Assembly (NCBI GenBank): GCA_927910885.1
Contig: CAKMOD010000032.1
Coordinates: 1 to 64,000, forward strand
Source: an uncultured Prevotella sp.
GTDB taxonomy: Bacteria > Bacteroidota > Bacteroidia > Bacteroidales > Bacteroidaceae
DNA: 64,000 bases
Reading direction: 5' to 3'
Below, in pieces: positions 26,478-34,840 of the stretch. The translations under genes and the position numbers were made by a program. The notes under the pieces were generated by a model. It was given only the letters and a program-made list of their open reading frames with translations, did not search any database and was not told where the DNA came from. Within the stretch, counting starts at the first letter, position 1; every line of letters begins with the position of its first letter.

Positions 26478-27181
26478 ATGGGAAAATAAAGAAGAAACTC
26501 AAAAAGATTAGAATCCATCACGAAGGGACAAATACATTACTCTACGGAGGTATAGGTCTTGCCCTTATCGCCTTGGTTCTCTGGTTTGCAGTTCCAACGA
26601 AGATACCATTTTGGATTTTTGTAGTTGTGTTCGGTACCGTTTATGGTATAGTACTTAATTTCTATCAGTGTCCTATCCGCTATTTCGGAAGTGAGGATAC
26701 TGAGGGTATTGTCGTGGCTCCAGCCGACGGCCATATCGTTGTGATAGAAGAAGTAGATGAAAACGAATATTTCCATGACCGCCGATTGATGATTTCCATC
26801 TTTATGAGTCTATGGAACGTTCATGCCAATTGGTTCCCCGTAGACGGAGTCGTAAAGTCTGTACAACACTTTGATGGTAAGTTCCACAAAGCTTGGCTCC
26901 CTAAGGCAAGCGAGGAAAACGAACATGCTGACACAATTATCACAACTCCTGATGGCACAGATATTCTCTGTCGTCAGATTGCTGGTGCTATGGCACGTCG
27001 TATCGTTACATACGCTAAGCCAGGTGAGGATTGTTATATTGATGAGCATCTCGGCTTCATTAAGTTGGGTAGTCGTGTAGACATCTTTCTTCCTGTAGGC
27101 TCTGAGGTATGTGTTAAGATGGGTCAGACTACAACGGGTGATCAGACGGTGATTGCTAAGCTGAAGCCAAATAATAAGTAA
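26478..27181 (+). CDS. psd: Phosphatidylserine decarboxylase (short, Psd-A-like type), start probably frameshifted
   Basis: This is a proenzyme of about 230 residues that decarboxylates phosphatidylserine to phosphatidylethanolamine. Visible: two membrane segments near the N-terminus, [12 protein letters not shown], the [11 protein letters not shown] motif and the self-cleavage site in [12 protein letters not shown], where chain cutting at Gly-Ser makes the pyruvoyl group. The start is a problem. The frame is open back to GTG 26420, but that codon lies in the promoter. The only ATG in the transcript, 26478, is one base out of frame: it reads M-G-K-stop, whereas adding one A to the AAAA at 26483-26486 gives M-G-K-I-K-K-K-L and joins the gene. 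pssA follows 2 nt after the stop. Confidence 0.9.
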
Positions 27182-27183
27182 AG

Positions 27184-27888
27184 ATGAAGAAACATATCCC
27201 TAACAGTATTACTTGTTGCAATCTGATTTCAGGTTGTATTGCTACAGGCTTTGCTTTTGCTGGTAATATAAAGGTAGCGTTGCTGTTGATTATTATTGGT
27301 GCAGTGTTCGACTTCTTTGATGGAATGTTAGCTCGTTTACTGAATGTAAGTTCTCCTATTGGTAAGGAGTTAGACTCTTTGGCAGATGTGATTACCTTCG
27401 GTTTAGCACCTTCAACTATCATTTTTTCGCAGTTGCATGTGATGTCTTATCCAACATTCCTTGAGCCATTGCGTGACTATTTGCCTTATGCAGCTTTTAT
27501 CATGGCAGCTTTCTCGGCATTACGCCTTGCAAAGTTTAATCTTGATGAACGTCAGGCATTAGGTTTTATAGGATTGCCAACACCAGCGAATGCACTCTTC
27601 TGGGGCTCACTTCTTGTAGGTGTAGGAGAGAAGTTAGAAACCCGTCCATGGGCTTTATACTTTATTCTTGCAGGTGTTCTTATTAGTTCTTGGCTGCTCG
27701 TTTCAGAGATTCCAATGTTTGCTTTAAAGTTTAAGCACTGGTCATTCAAGGGTAATGAGGTGAAGTATCTCTTCTTGATTACTTGTTGTCCATTGGTAGT
27801 CATCTTTGGTATCTCGTCATTTGCTATTATCATTGCATGGTATGTGATACTATCAGCTATCGTAAAACAATCCCCAACACAACAGTAA
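27184..27888 (+). CDS. pssA: CDP-diacylglycerol--serine O-phosphatidyltransferase
   Basis: This is a 234-residue multi-pass membrane enzyme (about six segments) that makes phosphatidylserine from CDP-diacylglycerol and serine, the substrate of Psd encoded 2 nt upstream. The CDP-alcohol phosphotransferase signature is complete in FDFFDGMLARLLNVSSPIGK followed by ELDSLADVITFG (DG..AR........G...D...D). The two genes thus form the PE branch of phospholipid synthesis in one transcript, with the small DUF4834 gene after them. Confidence 0.96.
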   Translation: MKKHIPNSITCCNLISGCIATGFAFAGNIKVALLLIIIGAVFDFFDGMLARLLNVSSPIGKELDSLADVITFGLAPSTIIFSQLHVMSYPTFLEPLRDYLPYAAFIMAAFSALRLAKFNLDERQALGFIGLPTPANALFWGSLLVGVGEKLETRPWALYFILAGVLISSWLLVSEIPMFALKFKHWSFKGNEVKYLFLITCCPLVVIFGISSFAIIIAWYVILSAIVKQSPTQQ

Positions 27889-27907
27889 GGGGTATAAGTT
27901 CAAAGCT

Positions 27908-28177
27908 ATGTCAATTATTGCTTTTATTCTGAAGTTTGCGTTTTTCTTCTTCATAGCGTTTTTTGTGATTATCTTATGGGTGGCTTTTGCATTCTATAAG
28001 CAGATGACACGCGCACGTCGTCAGTTTAATCCTAACAACTATCAGTATCAAGAACCAAGCTCTACAGAGAATACTATTATCGATAATCGCCCAATAGAGG
28101 AACGCCGTAAGCAGGTAATTCCAGATAGCGAGGGTGAGTATGTAGACTTCACGGAGTCTGATGATACTCAATCATAA
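27908..28177 (+). CDS. DUF4834 family small membrane protein
   Basis: This is an 89-residue protein with one strong N-terminal membrane segment (about 4-30), then a basic stretch (KQMTRARRQF) and an acidic tail (SEGEYVDFTESDD). It resembles the Bacteroidota family DUF4834, of unknown function. It lies 19 nt after pssA and ends before a perfect terminator, so it is the third gene of the psd-pssA transcript. A link to phospholipid synthesis or the membrane is suggested by context only. Confidence 0.75.
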   Translation: MSIIAFILKFAFFFFIAFFVIILWVAFAFYKQMTRARRQFNPNNYQYQEPSSTENTIIDNRPIEERRKQVIPDSEGEYVDFTESDDTQS

Positions 28178-28206
28178 TAAGATGTAACAGAACATTATAT
28201 ACATAA

Positions 28207-28252
28207 AAAAATATAGGACAAATCAATGTGATTTGTCCTATATTTTTATCTT
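28207..28252 (+). terminator. Terminator of the psd-pssA-DUF4834 transcript
   Basis: A perfect 19-bp stem (28207-28225 with 28229-28247), a 3-nt loop and TTTTT within the right arm. The symmetric A/T flanks would let it work in both directions. Confidence 0.92.
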
Positions 28253-28288
28253 TACTTTTCTAATTGATACTCAATAGCATTCGAATTA

Positions 28289-28370
28289 AGCCTTAATTGC
28301 CTTCTAAAAGATGCTCTTTTGAAGTCTTACTAACGCCCTTTTGGAGTCCAATTAAGCACCTTTTCTTAAG
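28289..28370 (+). repeat. 22-bp tandem array (family 2), copy 1
   Basis: Units begin at 28289, 28311, 28333 and 28355 (22 bp each). The units at 28311 and 28333 start ATGCTCTTTT and ACGCCCTTTT and end ACTA and ATTA. It is the shortest and most diverged of three copies (others at 54484 and, inverted, 63927). The rest of 28371-28512 shows no gene. Confidence 0.75.
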
Positions 28371-28512
28371 CTGTTTTGTAACGTTTTGAATAGCAGTTAG
28401 TTACAACAGTACTTGAAAAAGCCTTTTTATCCCTTTGTATCATGCTATAAGCAGCATTTTATGTAAATATATTTCGCAGTCGAACAAGGCGCTTTCCTCC
28501 TCCTATTTTTCG

Positions 28513-28923
28513 TTAGCAAGTCAGTTTGCGAGTACCGTCAGGCTGCTCTTCGATAGTAACCTTGATGACATTTTCAGGAAGTACCTCCTCAATCAGCTCT
28601 GGCCATTCTAACAAGCAGAGGTTACCACTATAGAAGTAGTCCTCATATCCCATGTCATATACCTCTTCCAACTTCTTGATACGATAGAAGTCAAAGTGGT
28701 AGATTGGGTCATCATTGCCGTCAGTATATTCGTTGATAATAGCGAAAGTAGGGGAGGTGATAACATCTTCTACACCTAAGACCTCGCAAAGAGCCTTGAT
28801 GAAAGTAGTCTTTCCAGCACCCATCTTTCCATAGAAAGCGAATACCTTTCCATCGCCCATTCCATTGACAAATTCCTTTGCAGCCTCATGGATAGTGTCG
28901 AGGCTTTTGATTGTAATTTCCAT
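28513..28923 (-). CDS. tsaE: tRNA threonylcarbamoyladenosine synthesis ATPase TsaE
   Basis: This is a 136-residue P-loop protein of the TsaE (YjeE) family, the ATPase partner of TsaB-TsaD in making t6A37 on ANN-decoding tRNAs. The Walker A is GKMGAGKTTFIKAL (about residues 31-44), followed by TSPTFAIINEY and the HFDFYRI motif typical of TsaE. Length is normal. It lies downstream of porX on the same strand but 232 nt away, so it may have its own promoter. Confidence 0.94.
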   Translation of the reverse strand: MEITIKSLDTIHEAAKEFVNGMGDGKVFAFYGKMGAGKTTFIKALCEVLGVEDVITSPTFAIINEYTDGNDDPIYHFDFYRIKKLEEVYDMGYEDYFYSGNLCLLEWPELIEEVLPENVIKVTIEEQPDGTRKLTC

Positions 28924-29110
28924 ATTGTTTTCTTTTTATTCTGTTTATGCGGAAGGTGGTTATAAGTAGCTTGGCAATCAATATTTTTTATAAGTCTTTG
29001 ATAGCTTTATAGACTTCTAAGTCTGAACATTTCTGCCACAACCATCCTTTTCTATTAGATATTCATTTCCTTATATGATAAACTCTTTGACTCATCTTGC
29101 AGATAACTTT

Positions 29111-29155
29111 GGAGGAAATCTCCCCTCCTTTCGGAGGGATTGGGGGAGGCTCCTC
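29111..29155 (-). repeat. GC-rich inverted repeat at the end of porX
   Basis: CTCCCCTCC-TTTC-GGAGGGATTGGGGGAG lies directly against the porX stop codon. Its composition is unlike the surrounding AT-rich spacer. It is probably a 3'-end hairpin or terminator of porX; similar C/G-rich elements are common in Prevotella (recall). Confidence 0.55.
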
Positions 29156-30772
29156 TTACCTCTTTCTTGGACTAAGCGTTGCCAATGGCACAATCATCTC
29201 TTCCATTGAGATTCCTCCGTGCTGGAAAGTATCTTTGTAGTAAGAAACGTAATAGTTATAATTATTGGGATAAGCAAAGAAGGAGTCGCCAGTAGCAAAG
29301 ACATAGCTTGTGCTGAGGTTTGGTGCTGGCAGCTGTGCAAGATGAGGATTCTTGATAGCGAATACCTGACGTGCATCGTAGTTGAGGCTCTTTCCTAACT
29401 TATAACGCAGATTGGTGTTTGTATTGCGGTCACCAATAATCTTGACAGGATTTGTCGTACGAATAGAACCGTGATCGGTCGTAATGATGACCTTGTAGTC
29501 AGACTGTGCCAGCTCTTTGAATACATCTGCCAATACGCTGTGTTGGAACCAACTAAGCGTGATAGATCGATATGCACTTTCATTGCTTGCTAATTCGCGT
29601 ATCATTCTCATCTCTGTACGAGCGTGAGAAAGCATGTCGACGAAGTTTACTACAAGTACATTGAGGTCGTTCTGCGCAAGGTTCTTATATTGCTGCATGA
29701 ACTTGTCTGCACCGGTAGAGTCGTTAATCTTATGATAAGAGAACTTATCATGTCGGCGATAGCGGTCTATCTGTGTCTGTATGAGAGGTTCCTCGTTGAG
29801 GTTTTTACCTTCTTCTTCGTCTTCATCTACCCACAGCTCTGGGAACATTGTTGCTATCTGCTTTGGCATAAGACCGCTGAAAATAGCATTACGAGCATAC
29901 TGTGTGGCAGTTGGAAGAATACTCATGTAGAGGTCTTCTTCAATGTCAAACATGTCGCCAATCTCTTTTGAGAGAATGCGCCATTGGTCGAGTCGGAAGT
30001 TATCAACGACGATGAGGAATACCTTCTCACCTTTATCAATCAATGGGAATACCTTGCTTTTGAAAATATCAGTGCTTAGCAACGGACGATTATCAGCGTT
30101 GTTCGTTTGCTGTTTCTTCTGTCCAGCCAGCTTAGAGAAGCTATTGTTTATCTTATTGTCTTGTGGTGCTACCCAGTCAAGATAGTTCTTCGCAATGTAT
30201 TTAGCAAAACCGTTGTTGGCTTCTTCCTTTTGCATCTTCAACATTTCGGTCATATTGCTATCAGCACTGCTTAGTTCCAGTTCCCAATGTACAAGCTTCC
30301 GATAGACTTCCTTCCAATCATTGAATGTTCGGCAGTCGGCTATCTGCATGGCAATTTGCTGGTAGTTCTGCTGATAACTGCTTTGAGTTACTTCCGTAAC
30401 AATCTCCTTTTGGTGGATATTCTTCTTCAGTGTAAGGAGAATCTGATTAGGGTTGACAGGCTTAATGAGGTAATCGGCAATCTTTGCACCGATTGCTTGG
30501 TTCATAATGTCTTCCTCCTCGCTCTTCGTTACCATAACGATAGGTGTGGCAGGTTGAATCTCCTTAATACGTTGCAACGTTTCTAAACCAGATAAACCAG
30601 GCATCTGCTCGTCCAAGAGAACGAGATCGAATGTCTGCGTTTGGCATTGGTCGATGGCATCAGTACCATTGCTGACCGTTACTACTTCGTATCCTTTCTT
30701 CTCAAGGAAGATGATATGAGCCTTTAATAACTCAATCTCATCATCTACCCAAAGTAACAATCCATTGCTCAT
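29156..30772 (-). CDS. porX: PorX: response regulator with PglZ (alkaline-phosphatase-fold) effector domain
   Basis: This is a 538-residue regulator of the type IX secretion system. The receiver domain (1-120) has the acid pair D10-D11, phospho-acceptor D54 (VLLDEQMPG) and K104 (DYLIKPVNP). After a helical linker, residues about 220-538 form a PglZ-like domain with FLIVVDNFRLDQWR, VIITTDHGS and the C-terminal HGGISMEEMIVPL, the expected metal-site residues of an alkaline-phosphatase fold. In Porphyromonas gingivalis PorX is phosphorylated by PorY and acts on T9SS expression and the motor. It lies 18 nt downstream of porW, so both should be on one mRNA. No PorY kinase is in the window. Confidence 0.93.
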   Translation of the reverse strand: MSNGLLLWVDDEIELLKAHIIFLEKKGYEVVTVSNGTDAIDQCQTQTFDLVLLDEQMPGLSGLETLQRIKEIQPATPIVMVTKSEEEDIMNQAIGAKIADYLIKPVNPNQILLTLKKNIHQKEIVTEVTQSSYQQNYQQIAMQIADCRTFNDWKEVYRKLVHWELELSSADSNMTEMLKMQKEEANNGFAKYIAKNYLDWVAPQDNKINNSFSKLAGQKKQQTNNADNRPLLSTDIFKSKVFPLIDKGEKVFLIVVDNFRLDQWRILSKEIGDMFDIEEDLYMSILPTATQYARNAIFSGLMPKQIATMFPELWVDEDEEEGKNLNEEPLIQTQIDRYRRHDKFSYHKINDSTGADKFMQQYKNLAQNDLNVLVVNFVDMLSHARTEMRMIRELASNESAYRSITLSWFQHSVLADVFKELAQSDYKVIITTDHGSIRTTNPVKIIGDRNTNTNLRYKLGKSLNYDARQVFAIKNPHLAQLPAPNLSTSYVFATGDSFFAYPNNYNYYVSYYKDTFQHGGISMEEMIVPLATLSPRKR

Positions 30773-30790
30773 AGTTGTTATCTCCTTTCA

Positions 30791-33700
30791 TTAGAACCCT
30801 TCCAAATCGTAGTATTCATCTTCGATATTGTTTTGGATGGGCTGGTTCTTTTTATTATTCTTGTTGTTTGTTTTGTTCTGTTGTGGAACTTCATCACCGA
30901 AGTAGATTATCGGACCGTCATCCGAAACCTTCTTCTTTGGTGCAGGTGTAGCCTGTGGCTTCTGCGTAGCAGGCTGTTGAGGCTTTGCTGTAGTGGGCTT
31001 AGCAGACTTGTCCGTAACCACTGGCTTTGTAGTTTTTGCAGGTGCTATAGGAGTTGTAGGCTTGGTAGCTACGGCAGGAGTAGCCTGCTTAGAAGGGGTG
31101 GCAGGGGCTGTTGGCTTAGTAGGAGCAACAGGCTTCACCGGTGTTGTTGGTGTTGTTGTCTTAGCCGGTGTTGCAGGAGTCGTAGGCTTTGCTGGTTCCT
31201 CCTCTGGTATGAAGTAGGTGCTGTTGTCGTCCAGTACAGGCTTCTTTTCCTCCGTTACTGGCTTCTTTTCTTCTATTATAGGCTTTTTCTCTATTGTAGG
31301 TTTCTTATCTTCTAGAACTGGCTTCTTGTCCTCCACAGGAATCTCAAAGGTGTTGCTGTTTTGTTCAATCACCTTTTGTTCTGTCTTTGTTGGCTTAACT
31401 TCCTCCAATGGGATAGTCATCGTGTTGTCAACAGGTACGTCTTGTGTATCAGGATAGAGGTCAGGATCATTTACATGTTTCTGTTCAATCTCTTGCTGTA
31501 TGTCACGTTCACGTGGTGTTGCAACCTCAGCTGGCTCACTAAGTAAGTATCTTTGTGTCACTACTAATGGTGCAAAATGCTTTGCATAGAACTCCTCGTA
31601 GTCCTTATAACTGTATATTGTTCCTATCAGTTTAAGGTTCTTATCACTGATAATAATTCCCTTTGTACTCTTGCCCATTTGCTGTGCTACAGCCTGTGAT
31701 GCGAATAGTTGACGTGCATATTGATAAGCCTCATCAAAGCTACGGAAACCCGATACCTGCATTTGATGTAAGCCATTGAGGTCTTCTATCTCAATTTCAA
31801 AGTTACGAACGAGGAAGTTTGTGAAGTTGAATCGTGCTAATTCGAATAGTAACTTGTTCTCTTTCAGGGAGTCAGGGTGGTACACTAACAGGAACTTGAA
31901 GTCTATGTCACGCTCTGAAGAAAGCTTAGCTTGTTGTATGCTATCACTATCATTCATTACGTTTGCACGATAGTTCCAGATGTTGTCAAGGTCAAACTTG
32001 CCGCCACGTAGTTTCTTACCAGCTTGCACACCATTGACAATCATACCCGCCATCTCACTAATACGACTGCTTGGATAGCTCTTTACAACCTCCTTCATGT
32101 CGTTAACGCAACCTGTAGGATCGCCATTGTTCAGTTTACCCAATCCTCCAATGAAGAGGAACTTATCCCTATTTGCACCCATTGGGAAGCGTGAATCAGA
32201 GATGCGAGTATTAGCTGCAACCTCACCATATCGACCTTGTTTGAAGGCTTCGTAGGTTGCTGCATAAAGGGAGTCTTCTATCTGTACACCGAAACGAAGG
32301 TTCTGCTTATAGTACGGGTCGGTAAGAAGAGTAGTCCATTTACTCTTTGGGAACTTCTGACTTAAGCGTGTAACATAGTTCTCACCCACCTGAGGTTCGT
32401 TCTTACGCATATAAAGTAGATAGAGATGATAGTACACATCGTCCATCTGTTCATAGTCAGGATAGTTGTCACTTACACGCCTTAAAGCCTTTTCTGCTAA
32501 CCGAAGGTTGTCGAGTCTGTCCTTAAAGATAACGCCAGAATGGTGTAATCCGTCTTCGAGAATCTTGTTACTTGCCTCCAACTGTTCCGCAGTGAAAGGT
32601 ATTTGTGATAGATAATACTCACGTTTATGAGGGTCATTTTTGAGCGAGTCTGCCGCTTGTTTGATAGAATCCTGTCGTGCTTCAGCATGCATGATAGAGT
32701 CCCTTTGTTGCTCCGTAAGTTCAGTAGGCATTTTGGAATTGCCTACTCTGCCCACAACACTTTGATTAATGCGTTGCCAGTTATCAATATTCTCTCGTTT
32801 ACCCCATAGCTGTTGAAAGGTAGTTTTACCTTGTTGAACTGCTGTTGGGTTATAGAAATACCACGTACTTCCTTGCTGTTGTCTGTTGTTTATAGGCTTA
32901 GGCGTCCCAAGATTATTAGTTCCAAAGTCGCCATCCATACCTTGTTGCTGTCCATTATTCAATGCAGCCTGTTGCTCACGTTCTTCTTTCTCTTTCTTCT
33001 TAAGGGCAGTAATGACCCGATCAATCGCTGCATTACGCTCTTGTTCAGAACATTTTGCAAGATACTGAAGCGAATCTTGGAGCTGTACAGCATCCGTATA
33101 AGGAGCTAACTCGTCTAATATCTTAGAACGTTCAGATAACTGTTCGTAGTCTTTACGATCCTTATCAAGAAGTCCTATAGCTTCTCCATAGCATCGTTTA
33201 GCATCTCCAAAACACTCTTTTTCCCAGTAGAGATCACCGAGGTGGAGTAGTAATACGCCTTTCTCAATACCACTTCTTGTAGCCTTCTTATTACCTTGCT
33301 CGTATGCATTAATGGCTGCAAGCGTATCTCGTGTAGCAAGGTGTATGTTACCCATTGCGTAATACACCTGGTCAAGATACTCCTTGTTATTGTCTGAAGC
33401 AGCCATTTGCTTGAGTTTGCTAATCATCTTCTTCGTCTGCCCCTTAGCGGTAACTTCTGTCTGAGCAATACGTGCATTAAACTCCAATTCGTAGGGAGGA
33501 TTGGTGCGGATAACACGTTGGAAAGTCTTGTAGGCTTCCTCATTTCTGCCGAGTGAAGCCAATACCTGTCCAAGCAGATACAGCTCACGAGCCTTCTGCT
33601 TCTTACGCATTTCATGCTTGATAACCTTCTGGAGATAAGGAACAGCTTTTTCCAACTCACCTGAATGCAGGTAATAATCAGCATAGGTATAGTCCCATTC

Positions 33701-34333
33701 TTTCACAGCTCGCCAGTCCAAAGAGTCGCGTTGCATATTACGGATAATGTCCTCAGCGTCATAGAGCCAGTCTTGTTCTATGTAACACTTAGCCAACCAA
33801 GCCCTTGCTTTACCATAAATAGCAGGTTGACCTTTGTAGATACGACTCATATAAGCAAAGGTTGCAGCCGCTTCTTCAAAAGCACCTTTATGGAATTGTG
33901 AACGTCCCATGAGCATCCATGCTTTCCATAGGAAGGGATTATACTCACGGCGCGATAGCCATTCTATGTCCTTTTCAGTCTTTCGTCTACTCTTTGTCCA
34001 CTCTGGTCTTTTCTTGATACTATGCTTTGCAATAGCCTTCTCAGCCTTTTCTATCGCTCTGTCAAAGTTGCCCTTTCCTAAGTCACGACTATTCTTATTG
34101 CCGACAGTATAGAATGGAATGAGTTCTGTGAAGTTATCTTTATTTCCCTTCTCCTTCTCCAATGATCCATCAATATAAGCTTGTGCACCGTTATAGTAGA
34201 CGTTATAACGCGTATTGAAAGCATGCCACCAGCGCGTTTGCGAGGTGTTATTCTTTGTTGAGCAACTGATTATTGTTAGTACACTGATTGCCAACAGAGA
34301 GAGGATAATATGTCTTAATACTCTTTTCTTCAC
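30791..34333 (-). CDS. porW: PorW/SprE-type TPR lipoprotein of the type IX secretion system
   Basis: This is a 1,180-residue lipoprotein: signal with Cys24 (TIISCSTKN), the RWWHAFNTRYNVYYNGAQAY start typical of PorW/SprE, then many TPR-type helical repeats (residues about 60-400 and again 610-760, for example GRSQFHKGAFEEAAATFAY). A SPOR-like or similar domain may lie near 860-945 (MQVSGFRSFDEAYQYARQLF). The last 200 residues are low-complexity, with repeated KKPV/EEKKPV and long TTPATPAK-like runs ending in YYDLEGF. PorW links the PorKN rings to the translocon in P. gingivalis. The downstream porX, 18 nt away, is a T9SS regulator, which supports the call. Confidence 0.88.
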   Translation of the reverse strand: MKKRVLRHIILSLLAISVLTIISCSTKNNTSQTRWWHAFNTRYNVYYNGAQAYIDGSLEKEKGNKDNFTELIPFYTVGNKNSRDLGKGNFDRAIEKAEKAIAKHSIKKRPEWTKSRRKTEKDIEWLSRREYNPFLWKAWMLMGRSQFHKGAFEEAAATFAYMSRIYKGQPAIYGKARAWLAKCYIEQDWLYDAEDIIRNMQRDSLDWRAVKEWDYTYADYYLHSGELEKAVPYLQKVIKHEMRKKQKARELYLLGQVLASLGRNEEAYKTFQRVIRTNPPYELEFNARIAQTEVTAKGQTKKMISKLKQMAASDNNKEYLDQVYYAMGNIHLATRDTLAAINAYEQGNKKATRSGIEKGVLLLHLGDLYWEKECFGDAKRCYGEAIGLLDKDRKDYEQLSERSKILDELAPYTDAVQLQDSLQYLAKCSEQERNAAIDRVITALKKKEKEEREQQAALNNGQQQGMDGDFGTNNLGTPKPINNRQQQGSTWYFYNPTAVQQGKTTFQQLWGKRENIDNWQRINQSVVGRVGNSKMPTELTEQQRDSIMHAEARQDSIKQAADSLKNDPHKREYYLSQIPFTAEQLEASNKILEDGLHHSGVIFKDRLDNLRLAEKALRRVSDNYPDYEQMDDVYYHLYLLYMRKNEPQVGENYVTRLSQKFPKSKWTTLLTDPYYKQNLRFGVQIEDSLYAATYEAFKQGRYGEVAANTRISDSRFPMGANRDKFLFIGGLGKLNNGDPTGCVNDMKEVVKSYPSSRISEMAGMIVNGVQAGKKLRGGKFDLDNIWNYRANVMNDSDSIQQAKLSSERDIDFKFLLVYHPDSLKENKLLFELARFNFTNFLVRNFEIEIEDLNGLHQMQVSGFRSFDEAYQYARQLFASQAVAQQMGKSTKGIIISDKNLKLIGTIYSYKDYEEFYAKHFAPLVVTQRYLLSEPAEVATPRERDIQQEIEQKHVNDPDLYPDTQDVPVDNTMTIPLEEVKPTKTEQKVIEQNSNTFEIPVEDKKPVLEDKKPTIEKKPIIEEKKPVTEEKKPVLDDNSTYFIPEEEPAKPTTPATPAKTTTPTTPVKPVAPTKPTAPATPSKQATPAVATKPTTPIAPAKTTKPVVTDKSAKPTTAKPQQPATQKPQATPAPKKKVSDDGPIIYFGDEVPQQNKTNNKNNKKNQPIQNNIEDEYYDLEGF

Positions 34334-34398
34334 GTTTTCTTTGATGTTCTATTCTGAAGTAAGCGTCTTAAAAGTGGAGATAAATACAGATAACAAGC

Positions 34399-34797
34399 TT
34401 AACCTTCTATCATTGTTATCAATTCATCTTTAATTTGATTTGGTAGATTGATTTCTCGAAGGATAAGGCTTCTATTCCAACCTTTCACCTCATGGGGCTG
34501 CATTGTATAGAGAATAGTTGCAAACTCTTCAACCTCTTCGTCTGTATATTGGTCAGACGGCCTACCACGAAAACGATCAAGCTCTTCATCATCATAGTAT
34601 TCTACGCCTTTCACAGCAGCCTCCATCATACATACCTGTTCGCATTTATCATCTGTTCCATTACAAGAAGAACAATCGCCAGATGTCGGCATGACTACAT
34701 CAGGCTCACCTTCTTTCTTCTTGGTGAGCTTTGTTGCTATAGCTGCAATAATCGCTAAGATTAAAAGAGAACTTATGCCAATGAAAAATATATCCAT
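34399..34797 (-). CDS. Conserved membrane-anchored protein with a cysteine cluster, function unknown
   Basis: This is a 132-residue protein with an N-terminal membrane segment (about 3-24), a short cysteine-rich stretch (DCSSCNGTDDKCEQVC, five Cys in 16 residues) and an acidic C-terminal domain (EYYDDEELDRFRGRPSDQYT, then PHEVKGWNRSLILREINLP). I recall homologues in Bacteroidales labelled phospholipase, but no lipase motif is visible here. The Cys cluster could bind a metal or be redox-active. It lies between aroA (43 nt upstream) and porW (65 nt downstream) on the same strand. Confidence 0.65.
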   Translation of the reverse strand: MDIFFIGISSLLILAIIAAIATKLTKKKEGEPDVVMPTSGDCSSCNGTDDKCEQVCMMEAAVKGVEYYDDEELDRFRGRPSDQYTDEEVEEFATILYTMQPHEVKGWNRSLILREINLPNQIKDELITMIEG

Positions 34798-34840
34798 TCT
34801 TTACTTCAATTTTATTGTTTGAGCGGCTCCAAGGAGTTGG

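Noticed and set aside
26346..26502. Longer dnaE start 52 codons upstream
   Set aside because: The extra residues are Phe-rich, unlike DnaE, and the PHP domain starts properly at MEDYVHLHVH.
30833..31315. Open frames opposite the porW tail
   Set aside because: They are translations of the Pro/Thr/Lys low-complexity codons on the other strand (Cys/Leu/Arg- or Gly/Val-rich), not genes.
34399..34797. Phospholipase label for the Cys-rich protein
   Set aside because: No GxSxG, HKD or other lipase motif is visible; the label seems to come from old transfers.
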